Below are positions 30,040 through 41,079 of a DNA stretch of 64,000 nucleotides, piece after piece (the first letter of the stretch is position 1; each line of letters opens with the position of its first letter). The stretch is from an uncultured Chromatiaceae bacterium (GTDB lineage Bacteria > Pseudomonadota > Gammaproteobacteria > Chromatiales > Chromatiaceae): NCBI GenBank assembly GCA_937923175.1, contig CALALB010000017.1:1-64000 (forward strand), read 5' to 3'. A model generated the notes under the pieces. That model saw nothing but the letters and a program-made list of their open reading frames with translations. It was not told where the DNA came from and searched no databases. The translations under genes were made by a program, and so were the position numbers.

Positions 30040-30921
30040 CTAGCGCCCTGGAACATAGACCCCAGGGGCATAGCCTGGCCAATAGTAGCCCGGCGCATAG
30101 GCTGGATAGCCATAGGGAAGCGGCGGCATAGTCTGACGTCGCTCCTCCCAATACCGCCGCATCCGCTCCTCGGCCTCGCGGCGCATGGCCTCATAGCGCG
30201 CTATCATCCCGGCATGGCGCTGTTGCTGCTTGGCCAACCAGTCAGCATCCAAGGGTGCAACGCCAGCAGGCGGCTGGCTAAACGGCACCTGCTCGGCCAA
30301 CGGCGCCTGGGGTCTAGAGGCGGGCGCCGCAGCAACAGCCGAGGACGCCGATCCCTCCGAGCTCGGCTCAGCAACCGGGGCCGGCGGTTCAGCGGGCGGG
30401 GACTGTACCGCGGTTACCGGGGGTGGAGGCTCAGCGGCTGCCGGTTTCTCGACCGGCCTGGATGGCGATCTGACCGCCAGGGCCTCATAGCTGATGGGCG
30501 GTAGAGACTTGGGTAGGGATGCCGGGGCCTCAGCAACCGCTGAGGCGGCCTTGGTTTCGGCAGCCGGCTCGGCTGGGGCAGGCGCCTGAGTGGATTCAAC
30601 CGCAGGGACCGGCTGAGCTGCCTCGGTCTTTGCAACCGCCGTCCTTTCCGGCTCAAGCCGGGCTGGCTCGACAGCCACCTGCGTCTGGGCGGTTTCGGTC
30701 TGTTGCTCCTGTTTGGTAGAGAAACCAGGGAGAGAGTCCAGCGAGACCGAGCTCAGCTTGGCCAGGGAATCAAGCATCGAGCCCTCCCGGACGCCGCCGC
30801 CTTCGCGGTCAACCGAACTGAGATAGACATAGCCGAAGGCGATAACCGCTACCCAAAGGATGAATTTGGCAAACCAACCAAGACCCTGAGGGGGAGGCGT
30901 TTTTTCGTCTGAGCTAGACAT
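30040..30921 (-). CDS. single-TM Pro/Ala-rich protein with Tyr/Pro/Gly-rich C-terminus
   Basis: GWFAKFILWVAVIAFGYVYLSS TM; P/A-rich linker; C-term MPPLPYGYPAYAPGYYWPGYAPGVYVPGR. Confidence 0.75.
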   Translation of the reverse strand: MSSSDEKTPPPQGLGWFAKFILWVAVIAFGYVYLSSVDREGGGVREGSMLDSLAKLSSVSLDSLPGFSTKQEQQTETAQTQVAVEPARLEPERTAVAKTEAAQPVPAVESTQAPAPAEPAAETKAASAVAEAPASLPKSLPPISYEALAVRSPSRPVEKPAAAEPPPPVTAVQSPPAEPPAPVAEPSSEGSASSAVAAAPASRPQAPLAEQVPFSQPPAGVAPLDADWLAKQQQRHAGMIARYEAMRREAEERMRRYWEERRQTMPPLPYGYPAYAPGYYWPGYAPGVYVPGR

Positions 30922-30982
30922 AGGCTGACTCCAGCGAAATGGGTTAGAACATTAATGAACAGAGGTTCGCCGGGACGAGTGG

Positions 30983-31741
<759 letters not shown>

Positions 31742-31968
31742 TTAGACTATTTTAGATTCTACTTGAATACCAACACTAAAGCCACCTCAACACCTTGAGT
31801 TATCCTGATCCACTCAGACCCGACCAGCTTAGCAAGGGCAAACCGACCCTCTCGCTGAACCCAAGCGAGGGGGAGATCGCTCGCCCAGCAGTCTGGACGG
31901 CTGCGGCTATCCACCATAACCCAGGGGCCTCCTTGGGTCAGCGGCAGGATCTCAGTCAGAGGCAGCGA

Positions 31969-32721
31969 TCATTGGGCCAGGCCAGCCCCGCAGACAGGGC
32001 AGTTGGGATCCGGTGGTAGGTGCAAGGCTCGCCACTCCATCCGCAAGGCATCGAACAGCAGCAAACGGCCAAACAGGGGCTCGCCGATTCCGGTGAGGAT
32101 CTTGATTGCCTCAATGGCCTGGAGGCTACCGATGACCCCAAGGAGCGGCCCGAGAACACCATTGGCGGTGCAGGTCTCATCGATCGTCCCCTCCTCCGGA
32201 TACAGACAGCGATAACAGGGTCCGCCCGGCCTACCGCTAAATGCGCTGACCTGACCCTCAAAACGGATGGCCGCGCCCGAGACCAAAGGGATATGGGCCC
32301 TTTGACAAGCGGTATTGAGGGCAAAGCGGGTTGGAAAGTTGTCGCTGCAATCCAGGACCAGATCGACCGAGCCGATCAGTTCGGCCAGGTTCTCCGCCGA
32401 AACCCGCACGGGATAGGTCTGGATCTCGATGTCTGGATTGAGCCCATGCAGGGTCTGATACGCCGAGTCGGTCTTGGGCATACCGAGACGCTCAGCGCTA
32501 TGCAAAATCTGGCGTTGCAGATTCGAAAGCTCCACCCGATCGTTATCGGCCAGCACCAAACGCCCTACTCCGGCTGCAGCCAGATAAAATGCGGCCGCCG
32601 AACCCAGGCCGCCGAGCCCGACCACGAGCGCACGCGCCGCCTGCAGGCGCTCCTGACCCTCGACCCCGAATTGGGGCAATAGGATCTGGCGGCTATACCG
32701 GATGAGTTCGTCGTCGGTCAT
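31969..32721 (-). CDS. moeB: HesA/MoeB/ThiF family adenylyltransferase
   Basis: MTDDELIRYSRQILLPQFGVEGQERLQAARALVVGLGGLGSAAAFYLAAAGVG, CxxC zinc motifs; ATG at 32721. Confidence 0.9.
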   Translation of the reverse strand: MTDDELIRYSRQILLPQFGVEGQERLQAARALVVGLGGLGSAAAFYLAAAGVGRLVLADNDRVELSNLQRQILHSAERLGMPKTDSAYQTLHGLNPDIEIQTYPVRVSAENLAELIGSVDLVLDCSDNFPTRFALNTACQRAHIPLVSGAAIRFEGQVSAFSGRPGGPCYRCLYPEEGTIDETCTANGVLGPLLGVIGSLQAIEAIKILTGIGEPLFGRLLLFDALRMEWRALHLPPDPNCPVCGAGLAQ

Positions 32722-32829
32722 GGGCGAGGCTCGGTAGGGCTGCGGGGTAAACCACAAAATCGGCCTTAAATTTAGAATGTATTAGGCCAAGGATATAGAA
32801 TCCCGTTCCTTTCAACCACTGCCGCTTAC

Positions 32830-34242
32830 ATGATGTCAGACCCAGCGCACCCTTCATCCAACCTGCCCGAAAAGCCCTGGTCCGGGCGCCTAGAGGCCCA
32901 GACCAATGCCTTGGTCGAGACCTTCACCGCCTCGGTCGGTTTTGACCAGCGGCTCTATCGCCATGACATCCAGGCCTCGCTCGCCCATGCTCGCATGCTT
33001 GCCCGCCAGGGGATCCTGACCGAGGCCGAGTGCAAGGCCATCATCCAGGGTCTCGAGCGCATCCAGGCGCGGATCGAGTCCGGTGACTTCGCGTGGTCGA
33101 TCGCGCTCGAGGATGTCCACATGAATATCGAGTCGGCCTTGACCGCCGAGATCGGTGAGGCCGGCAAGAAGCTCCACACCGGGCGCTCGCGCAACGATCA
33201 GGTCGCGACTGATGTGCGCCTGTGGCTGCGTGAGGAGATCGATGTCATCCGGCAGGCGATCGCGTATCTGCAGGGGGTCTTGCTGGACCTTGCCGAACGC
33301 GAGGCCGAGACCATCCTGCCTGGGTTCACCCATCTCCAGGTCGCCCAGCCGATCACCTTCGGGCATCATCTACTCGCCTGGTTTGAGATGTTGGAGCGCG
33401 ACCGCGCGCGTCTGGCAGATTGCCGGCGGCGGGTCAATCTTCTGCCGCTGGGTGCCGCCGCCCTTGCCGGAACCACCTATCCCATCGACCGGCACTATAC
33501 GGCTGAGTTGCTGGGGTTCGATGCGCCCGCTGAAAACTCGCTCGATGCGGTTTCGGATCGCGATTTTGCCATCGAGTTTGCTGCCGCAGCCTCCATCCTG
33601 ATGATGCATCTGTCGCGTTTTGCCGAGGAGCTGATCCTCTGGTCATCGGCCCAATTCGGCTTTATCGAGCTTGCGGACAGCTTTTGTACCGGATCCTCCA
33701 TCATGCCCCAGAAAAAGAATCCAGACGTGCCGGAGTTGATCCGCGGCAAGACCGGTCGGGTCTTTGGGCATCTCATGGCCCTGTTGACCCTGATGAAGTC
33801 CCAACCCCTGGCCTATAACAAGGACAATCAGGAGGATAAAGAGCCGCTGTTTGATACGGTGGATACCTTGAAAGGCTCGCTCAGGATCTTTGCCGAGATG
33901 ATGAAGGCGATCCGGATCAACCGCGAACGCATGCGGACAGCGGCCAAGCAGGGATTTGGCACTGCCACCGATCTTGCCGATTATCTGGTGCGCAAGGGCC
34001 TGCCCTTCCGCGAGGCCCATCATGCCGTTGGGCGGGCGGTGGCCTATGGGATCCAGGTCGGACGCGATCTCGCTGAGCTAACGCTCGCCGAGCTCCAGCA
34101 ATTTTCACCATTGATCGAATCCGATGTCTTTGCGGTTCTGACCCTGGAGGGATCGGTAGCGGCGCGCGATCATCTTGGGGGTACGGCACCGAATCAGGTT
34201 CGGGCGGCCATTGCGCGGGCACGAGGACGCCTGGCCGCATAA
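32830..34242 (+). CDS. argH: argininosuccinate lyase
   Basis: [39 protein letters not shown]. Confidence 0.97.
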   Translation: MMSDPAHPSSNLPEKPWSGRLEAQTNALVETFTASVGFDQRLYRHDIQASLAHARMLARQGILTEAECKAIIQGLERIQARIESGDFAWSIALEDVHMNIESALTAEIGEAGKKLHTGRSRNDQVATDVRLWLREEIDVIRQAIAYLQGVLLDLAEREAETILPGFTHLQVAQPITFGHHLLAWFEMLERDRARLADCRRRVNLLPLGAAALAGTTYPIDRHYTAELLGFDAPAENSLDAVSDRDFAIEFAAAASILMMHLSRFAEELILWSSAQFGFIELADSFCTGSSIMPQKKNPDVPELIRGKTGRVFGHLMALLTLMKSQPLAYNKDNQEDKEPLFDTVDTLKGSLRIFAEMMKAIRINRERMRTAAKQGFGTATDLADYLVRKGLPFREAHHAVGRAVAYGIQVGRDLAELTLAELQQFSPLIESDVFAVLTLEGSVAARDHLGGTAPNQVRAAIARARGRLAA

Positions 34243-34490
34243 GGATTCAGCGGTCAGCCAAAAAGGTCGCTGGATCCGCCCTCAGGCCGGCGGCCCCCAG
34301 TCAGAGCCCCCTGAGTGTTGCCTATGGACCGTAAGATCGGATCGCGCATCCTTTTCTCTCAGGATAGTGAGGGATCACTACACCCTGATCCAGGGGGATG
34401 CGCCCGTATCCATTGCGGCAATCGATCTTGTTGACTATCGCTTTGGCCCCCCAGGGCCTACCGATTTTTTGTAGCCTCATCAAACCAGCT

Positions 34491-36071
34491 ATGAACGAAC
34501 TTCAGAAACAGATCGCCAAACGCCGCACCTTTGCCATCATCTCGCATCCGGACGCAGGTAAAACCACGCTCACCGAAAAGCTCCTGCTCTTCGGCAAAGC
34601 CATTCAGCTTGCCGGCACAGTCAAGGGGCGCAAGGCAGCGCGGCATGCGACCTCGGACTGGATGGCCTTGGAGAAGGAACGCGGGATCTCGGTGACCTCC
34701 TCAGTCATGCAATTTGAATATGGTGGAGCAGTGGTCAATCTGCTCGACACCCCAGGCCATGAGGACTTTTCAGAGGATACCTATCGCACCCTGACCGCGG
34801 TCGATTCAGCGCTCATGGTGATCGATATCGCCAAGGGGGTCGAGGAACGCACTATTAAATTGATGGAGGTCTGTCGGCTGCGCGACACCCCCATCCTGAC
34901 CTTCATCAACAAACTCGACCGCGAGGGGCGAGACCCGATTGAGGTCCTGGATGAGATCGAGAGGATCCTGAAGATCCAATGCGCCCCGGTCACCTGGCCG
35001 ATCGGCATGGGGCGGCGTTTCAAAGGGGTCTATGACCGCCGCACCGACCGTACCCATTTGTTTAGCGCCCAGCATGGCGGGCGGATTGCCGAGGGTGAGA
35101 TCATCGAGGGGCTTGCCAACCCGCGTCTAGATGAGGTCTTGGGCGAGCAGGCCGATGAGCTGCGCGCCGAGCTCGAGCTGGTCGAGGGCGCCAGCCATGC
35201 CCTGGATCTCGAGGATTATCTGGCCGGTAGGCAGACCCCGGTCTTTTTTGGGTCTGCGCTCAACAACTTCGGGGTGCGCGAGCTCTTGGACGCATTCGTC
35301 CAATACGCCCCTCCCCCGCGCCCGCGCCTGGCCCGCCAGCGTCGGATCGATCCCGATGAGCCCGCATTCACCGGCTTTGTCTTCAAGATCCAGGCCAATA
35401 TGGACCCGGCGCACCGTGACCGGATTGCCTTTGTGCGGGTCTGTTCGGGCAGCTATCGCAAGGGGATGAAGATGCGTCACGTACGCACCGGCAAGACCCT
35501 CCAGGTGGCCAATGCCCTCACCTTCCAGGCCGACGAACGCCGTCAGGCCGAGGAGGCCTGGCCTGGGGATATCATCGGGCTGCATAACCATGGCACCATC
35601 CAGATCGGCGATACCTTTACCGAGGGTGAGGATCTCAAATTCGAAGGTATCCCCTATTTTGCCCCTGAGCTCTTTCGGCGGATTGTGCTCAAGGACCCCT
35701 TGCGGATGAAGGCATTGCAAAAGGGGGTCATGCAGCTTGCCGAGGAGGGCGCCACCCAGTCATTTAGACCGCTTAAAAACAACGATCTGATCCTCGGTGC
35801 CGTCGGGATGCTGCAATTCGAGGTGGCTGCCTATCGATTGCGCTCGGAATACGGGGTTGAGGCAGCGATCGAGCCGGTCGGGATCAAGACTGCCCGCTGG
35901 ATCCACTGCGAGGACCCGCGGGTCCTGGAGCGATTCAAAGAGAAATGCTTCGAATACCTCGCCCTCGATGGGGATGACCATCTGGTCTATCTTGCCCCGA
36001 CCCTGGTCAATCTCAGCCTAGCCGAGGAGCGCTGGCCAGAGGTGCGCTTTTTGGCCACCCGCGAGCTATAG
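34491..36071 (+). CDS. prfC: peptide chain release factor 3
   Basis: [61 protein letters not shown] at 34491. Confidence 0.96.
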   Translation: MNELQKQIAKRRTFAIISHPDAGKTTLTEKLLLFGKAIQLAGTVKGRKAARHATSDWMALEKERGISVTSSVMQFEYGGAVVNLLDTPGHEDFSEDTYRTLTAVDSALMVIDIAKGVEERTIKLMEVCRLRDTPILTFINKLDREGRDPIEVLDEIERILKIQCAPVTWPIGMGRRFKGVYDRRTDRTHLFSAQHGGRIAEGEIIEGLANPRLDEVLGEQADELRAELELVEGASHALDLEDYLAGRQTPVFFGSALNNFGVRELLDAFVQYAPPPRPRLARQRRIDPDEPAFTGFVFKIQANMDPAHRDRIAFVRVCSGSYRKGMKMRHVRTGKTLQVANALTFQADERRQAEEAWPGDIIGLHNHGTIQIGDTFTEGEDLKFEGIPYFAPELFRRIVLKDPLRMKALQKGVMQLAEEGATQSFRPLKNNDLILGAVGMLQFEVAAYRLRSEYGVEAAIEPVGIKTARWIHCEDPRVLERFKEKCFEYLALDGDDHLVYLAPTLVNLSLAEERWPEVRFLATREL

Positions 36072-36139
36072 GGCGCTGGAGGCGGATGCTGACCCAGCGG
36101 ATCTGAATGCAGCGCTCAGCTTGGTCGTGAAGAAGGCTC

Positions 36140-36222
36140 GTCACCCCGGTGAAAACCCGGGTGCAGGAGTCCTTACCCGATAGTGCCGACAGCCCTGGAT
36201 TCCGGCTTGCGCCGGAATGATG
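36140..36222. repeat. REP-like elements (cctggattccggcttgcgccggaatgat and gtcaccccggtgaaaacccgggtgcagg)
   Basis: Palindromic family also seen at 20.9, 44.2-44.5, 47.0-47.1, 50.1-50.3 and 57.6 kb. Confidence 0.75.
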
Positions 36223-36289
36223 CGCCCTCTCCAGGCGCAGTCTGGGCCGCGCCTCGCATCAGAGTGGTCAATGGATTCCTGTTCGGCAT

Positions 36290-37741
36290 TCAGATGAGAA
36301 CGATGTCATATTGCTCCTGGGTATAGAGTGCCTCGGCCTGGAGCTTGATCGGGCGCCCGATGAACTCCTCGAGCTCAGCGAGATGGGCCGACTCCTCATC
36401 GAGCAGCCGGTCCACCACCTCGGGCGAGGCCAAGACCAGAAAGGTCTTGACCTCGAATTGGCGCGACTCGCGCAGGATCTCGCGGAAGATCTCATAGCAG
36501 GTCGTCTGGGCGGTCTTGATTGAGCCTCGCCCCCCGCAGCACGGGCAGGGCTCACAGAGGATGTGTTCCAAGGATTCGCGGGTGCGCTTGCGGGTCATCT
36601 CGACCAGACCCAGGGATGAGACCTCGCTGATCTGGGTCTTGGCATGGTCGCGGGCCAGGCACTTCTCGAGGGCGCGCAAGACCTGGCGCTTGTGTTCCTC
36701 CTCGATCATATCGATGAAATCGATAATGATGATCCCACCGAGGTTGCGTAACCTCAGTTGCCGGCAGATCGCCTGGGCCGCCTCGAGATTGGTCTTAAAA
36801 ATGGTCTCTTCCAGATTGCGGTGGCCGACGAAGGCGCCGGTGTTGACATCGATCGTCGTCATGGCCTCGGTCTGGTCGATGACCAGATGCCCGCCGGATT
36901 TGAGGCTCACCTTGCGCTGGAGTGCCTTGCGGATCTCCTCCTCGACGCCATAGAGATCGAACAGGGGGCGCTCACCCTGATAATGCTCGATGCGCGAGGC
37001 TATGTCTGGAATATAGTTGGATGCAAAATCCAGCGCCCTCTCGACCATGGTGCGCGAATCGATACGGATGCGCTCGACCTCAGGGGTGACCAGATCGCGC
37101 AGCGCCCGCAACGCCAGGGGCAGATCGCCATGGATCAGGGCGATCTGGCTGGTATTGGCGCAGCGCTCGCGAATCCCCGACCAGAGCTTGAGCAAAAAGG
37201 TGATATCCTTTTCGATTGCCTCTTCGCTGACCCCCTCGGCGGCGGTACGGGCGATGAACCCTCCCTCGATGCCCTGGCACTCGACCTGACGCTGGAGCAT
37301 CTCGCGCAGCCGGCGCCGCTCCTCTTCATCCTCGATCTTTTGTGACACCCCGGTCGTCGCCACCTTGGGCATATAAACCAGATAACGCGAGGCGATCGAG
37401 AGGTTGGTGGTCAGGCGCGCCCCCTTGGTACCCAAGGGGTCCTTGACTACCTGGACCACGATGAGATCGCCCTCATGGACCAGCTCATGGATCTGGGCGC
37501 CGTTTGGACTGCAGACGCTATGGATATCCGAGGCATGAAGAAAGGCGGCCCGTTCAAGCCCGATATCCACAAATGCCGCCTGCATTCCCGGGAGGACGCG
37601 ACAGACCCGGCCCTTATAGATATTCCCGACCAGGCCACAGCGTTCGGCGCGTTCGATGATGATCTCTTGCACCACCCCGTTTTCGACAACGGCCACCCGA
37701 GTCTCGGGGGGGGTGACATTGATCAGGACCTCTTCAGTCAC
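36290..37741 (-). CDS. rng: ribonuclease G
   Basis: MTEEVLINVTPPETRVAVVENGVVQEIIIERA, MTTIDVNTGAFVGHRNLEETIFKTNLEAA, IIIDFIDM. Confidence 0.96.
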   Translation of the reverse strand: MTEEVLINVTPPETRVAVVENGVVQEIIIERAERCGLVGNIYKGRVCRVLPGMQAAFVDIGLERAAFLHASDIHSVCSPNGAQIHELVHEGDLIVVQVVKDPLGTKGARLTTNLSIASRYLVYMPKVATTGVSQKIEDEEERRRLREMLQRQVECQGIEGGFIARTAAEGVSEEAIEKDITFLLKLWSGIRERCANTSQIALIHGDLPLALRALRDLVTPEVERIRIDSRTMVERALDFASNYIPDIASRIEHYQGERPLFDLYGVEEEIRKALQRKVSLKSGGHLVIDQTEAMTTIDVNTGAFVGHRNLEETIFKTNLEAAQAICRQLRLRNLGGIIIIDFIDMIEEEHKRQVLRALEKCLARDHAKTQISEVSSLGLVEMTRKRTRESLEHILCEPCPCCGGRGSIKTAQTTCYEIFREILRESRQFEVKTFLVLASPEVVDRLLDEESAHLAELEEFIGRPIKLQAEALYTQEQYDIVLI

Positions 37742-37743
37742 GG

Positions 37744-38397
37744 CTAGGTCTCAGCGGGAAAGGTTGACATAGAATCCGGTGCGAGTAGTGTAACCCCAGC
37801 CTGCTGCAGTAGACCGCCGGTCTCATACAGCGGCAAACCCATGACCCCCGAATAACTGCCCTGCAAGTCCACCACAAACAAGGCACCCAGGCCCTGGATG
37901 GCATAGCCGCCGGCCTTATCCTGAGGCTCACCGCTCAACCAATAGCTCCATTGTTCATACCAGGTGATCGTCCGAAATCTCACCTGGCTGATACTCAGCG
38001 CATACCTGGTTGCGCAGGGGTCAGCCAAGGCAACCCCGGTTAGCACCCGATGGGTCTGACCAGATAACAGGGTCATCATGCGCTGAAAATCGGGCCAGTC
38101 GCGCGGCTTGCCCAAGATCTCTTGGCCAATGACCACAGCGGTATCGGCGGCAAGCACCGGACGCGGATCCCCAGGATCGATCCAGGCGCGCCCTGAGGCG
38201 GCCTTGGCCAGCGCCAGGCGCCGGACATAGTCCTCGGCTGACTCGCCGCCCTGCCGGCGCTCATCCACCTCGGAGGCGATCTGCACAAACCGGACCCCGA
38301 TCTGGCGCAAAAGCTCGGCGCGGCGCGGCGAGCATGAGGCGAGATAGATCTGGTGGGTTTGCTGGGACCCTGCATCGGTTTTATCTGGAACATTCAT
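37744..38397 (-). CDS. maf: Maf-family nucleotide pyrophosphatase
   Basis: YLASCSPRRAELLRQIGVRFVQIASEVDER, AADTAVVIGQEILGKP, GGYAIQGLGALFVVDLQGSYSGVMGLPLYET. Confidence 0.94.
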   Translation of the reverse strand: MNVPDKTDAGSQQTHQIYLASCSPRRAELLRQIGVRFVQIASEVDERRQGGESAEDYVRRLALAKAASGRAWIDPGDPRPVLAADTAVVIGQEILGKPRDWPDFQRMMTLLSGQTHRVLTGVALADPCATRYALSISQVRFRTITWYEQWSYWLSGEPQDKAGGYAIQGLGALFVVDLQGSYSGVMGLPLYETGGLLQQAGVTLLAPDSMSTFPAET

Positions 38398-38406
38398 GGG
38401 TCTGGA

Positions 38407-38877
38407 TCAAGCCCGATGATAGGGATGGCCCTGGATGAGACTCCAGGCCCGATACAGTTGCTCGGCCAGGAGGATGCGGACCAGTTGATGCGGCAAGGTC
38501 AGTGCTGACAGGGACCAGATGGCGCTGGCTTGTTTTAGACAGTCATCAGCCAGCCCCTCTGCACCCCCAATCAAGAAGACGCGGTCGCGCCCGTCGGCAA
38601 GCCACAGACGCAGACGCTGGGCCAAATCCTGGGTGCTCCAGGGTTGCCCATGCTCATCGAGGGCGATGAGCTCGGCACCCTTAGGCGCGGCCTTGAGCAG
38701 CCTTCGCCCCTCCTCGGCGCGCACCTGGTCGGCCGGCAGATTGCGTGCCCGTTGCGCCGGTTCGATCTCGATCAGATTGAGCGCGCATTCGGGTGGCAGA
38801 CGCCGCGCATACTCGCGATAACCCTCCGAGATCCAGGTCGGTATCCGCCGGCCGATACACAATATATGCAATTTCAT
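38407..38877 (-). CDS. rlmH: 23S rRNA (pseudouridine(1915)-N(3))-methyltransferase
   Basis: [80 protein letters not shown]. Confidence 0.96.
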   Translation of the reverse strand: MKLHILCIGRRIPTWISEGYREYARRLPPECALNLIEIEPAQRARNLPADQVRAEEGRRLLKAAPKGAELIALDEHGQPWSTQDLAQRLRLWLADGRDRVFLIGGAEGLADDCLKQASAIWSLSALTLPHQLVRILLAEQLYRAWSLIQGHPYHRA

Positions 38878-39063
38878 CAGTTATCCGTCTTCACCAAGAT
38901 CCCCCCGTCAGGCTGGGGTGCCTTTCCCGAGACCGCTTTAAACCCGGGCGCGCGTCGATTTCCAAGCGCTTCCTGCCTGCGCTATGATCTTGCCATCCGC
39001 GGGTTTAGGCCATACCTTCGCTTGGCCCCTCCCGCAGCGTCTCAGATCGAACGGAGAACCTCC

Positions 39064-39324
39064 ATGGGTGTTGCTGGCATCAGCATTTGGCAGCTTTTGA
39101 TCATCCTCTTGATCGTCATCCTGTTGTTTGGAACCAAGCGTCTAAAAAACATCGGCTCAGACCTAGGCGAGGCGATCCGCGGTTTTCGCAATTCGCTCGC
39201 CAACTCAGACAAGGAGAAGGAGGAGGCCAGCGGCCCAGCCCATCTCAACCAAGCCCCTGAATCACGCGCCAGCGAACCCCAGGCCCGCTCCGCCGATTCA
39301 GGCGTCCAACGCGACCGTCCTTGA
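39064..39324 (+). CDS. tatA: Sec-independent translocase subunit TatA
   Basis: [43 protein letters not shown] at 39064. Confidence 0.92.
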   Translation: MGVAGISIWQLLIILLIVILLFGTKRLKNIGSDLGEAIRGFRNSLANSDKEKEEASGPAHLNQAPESRASEPQARSADSGVQRDRP

Positions 39325-39354
39325 TTGGGCCTTCGTGCCGGACAGATTCGCTGC

Positions 39355-39729
39355 ATGTTCGATATCGGTTTTCAGGAGCTCTTACTCGTGACGGTGGTGG
39401 CTCTGGTCGTGATGGGGCCCGAGCGCCTACCGCAGCTCGCGCGGATGGCCGGAAAATGGATCGGGCGGGCGCGCCGTACCCTGATCAGTGTCCAGCAGGA
39501 GATCGAACGCGAGCTGAAGGCCGAGGAGCTGAAGCGGGTCCTCGATGAACAGGCCAGGCGTCGGCCATTGGAGACCATCCTCGATGAACCAGCCCATCGG
39601 GTTGTCTCCCTAGACCCTGGGCGTACCGACACCTCGCCGCCTGCTCATCAGCCAGCTGCCCTTGACCTGAGCAAGGGTAAAGACAGCGGCACCCCCGCTA
39701 CTCCCCCCCGCCAGACCCCGCGCCCATGA
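39355..39729 (+). CDS. tatB: Sec-independent translocase subunit TatB
   Basis: MFDIGFQELLLVTVVALVVMGPERLPQLARMAGKWIGRARRTL; ATG at 39355. Confidence 0.92.
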   Translation: MFDIGFQELLLVTVVALVVMGPERLPQLARMAGKWIGRARRTLISVQQEIERELKAEELKRVLDEQARRRPLETILDEPAHRVVSLDPGRTDTSPPAHQPAALDLSKGKDSGTPATPPRQTPRP

Positions 39730-39762
39730 CCGCCCGATCCTCGCCCTCGCTCGGTCATGCCT

Positions 39763-39792
39763 TTTGCTTCGGGCCCTTGCCCTCGCAATGAC
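39763..39792. repeat. second dispersed repeat family (tgcttcgggcccttgccctcgcaatgacg)
   Basis: Matches cttgcttcgggcctgctggccctcgcaatgacg near 44489-44521. Confidence 0.6.
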
Positions 39793-39813
39793 GTACCCTA
39801 GGCTCTGAAACAG

Positions 39814-41079
39814 ATGGATAAGGCGCAACCACTTCCTCAACCACGGCGGCGGATTGCGCCTCTTGTGGTTCACCTGCTCCTACCCCTGCTGATCCTGGCG
39901 CTGGGGATCAGTGGGCTGATCGTGCTCAAGTCAACCCGCCCCCGTCCCCATCCGGTGCCGGCGCAAGAGCGGATCTGGCGGGTGTCGGTTATCTATCCAA
40001 CCCCTGCCCAACACCAACCGGTCTTGGTTCTATTTGGGCGTATCGAGGCCCCTGACCGCATCCGCGCAACCGCCCCTTTCGCCGGCAGGCTCTTGGAGGT
40101 GCGGGTGCGCGACGGCGATGCAGTCGAGTCAGACACCCTGCTTGCGCGTCTCGACCCTAAGGACATCGAACCCCGGATCGCCAAGGCGCGCGCTGAGGTC
40201 GAACGCGAACGCTTGCGCCATATCCATGACCGCACAGCCCTAGAGCAAGAACGCGAGATCCTGCGCCTGGCCCAGATCGCCTTGGACCGCGCCCAGTCGG
40301 TGCAGTCCAAGCAGCTCGGTTCCGAGGCCAGCGTGGACAGCGCCCGCGAGCAATATGCCCGCGCCCGTCTGGCGGTGACCTTACGCGAACAATCGCTTGC
40401 CGAACATCCGGCGCGTTTGGCGGTTTTGGAGGCAGCACTCGCCGAGGCCGAACGCGACCGAGAACGCGCCTGGATCCGTGCACCCTTTGCCGCGCGGATC
40501 GCCTCGGTCGAGGCGGCCGCCGGCGAGCAGCTCCAGCCCAATCAGCCGATCCTGACCCTCTATCCGAGCGCAGGTCTTTATGTACGCGCCAAGGTCCCCG
40601 GTAGTCATGTCTCTGAGCTCAGAGAGGCATTGACCCAAGGCCAGCAGCTTGCGGCTCGGGGCGAGTCTGGGGGCCAGCCCTTTAGCGCCACCCTGGAGCG
40701 GCTGGCTGGCGAGGCCGATGCCCGGGGGGTCGATGCCCTACTGCGGGTCGAGCCCGGCGTCGACCTGCCCTTGGGCGCATTGGCCGAGCTTCGGCTCCAA
40801 CGTCCCCCTACTCCATCAACCATCGCCCTGCCCTTCTCCGCCCTCCATGGGTCGAACCGTATCTTTGCCGTACGCGCTGGACGCCTCCGGGCACTCGCCT
40901 GCGAGCGTATCGGCGAGCTTACCGATGGGCGGGTGGTGTTGCGCGTCCCTGAGCTTCAGGCCGGTGAGACCATCATGGTCACCCATCTGCCGCATGCGAT
41001 CGATGCGTTGAAGGTCGAGATCGTCGGGGGAAGCGCCGATGCCTCGCGCAACGCCGTCGTCTCGCCGCCAACCTCATAA
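39814..41079 (+). CDS. RND efflux periplasmic adaptor subunit
   Basis: FGRIEAPDRIRATAPFAGRLLEVRVRDGDAVESDTLLARLD; long coiled-coil; WIRAPFAARIASVEAAAGEQLQPNQPIL. Confidence 0.9.
   Translation: MDKAQPLPQPRRRIAPLVVHLLLPLLILALGISGLIVLKSTRPRPHPVPAQERIWRVSVIYPTPAQHQPVLVLFGRIEAPDRIRATAPFAGRLLEVRVRDGDAVESDTLLARLDPKDIEPRIAKARAEVERERLRHIHDRTALEQEREILRLAQIALDRAQSVQSKQLGSEASVDSAREQYARARLAVTLREQSLAEHPARLAVLEAALAEAERDRERAWIRAPFAARIASVEAAAGEQLQPNQPILTLYPSAGLYVRAKVPGSHVSELREALTQGQQLAARGESGGQPFSATLERLAGEADARGVDALLRVEPGVDLPLGALAELRLQRPPTPSTIALPFSALHGSNRIFAVRAGRLRALACERIGELTDGRVVLRVPELQAGETIMVTHLPHAIDALKVEIVGGSADASRNAVVSPPTS

Noticed and set aside
30230-30719. Plus-strand ORFs opposite the Pro/Ala-rich gene
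   Set aside because: Low-complexity GC-rich antisense frames without motifs; the minus-strand gene has a clear TM and C-terminal pattern.
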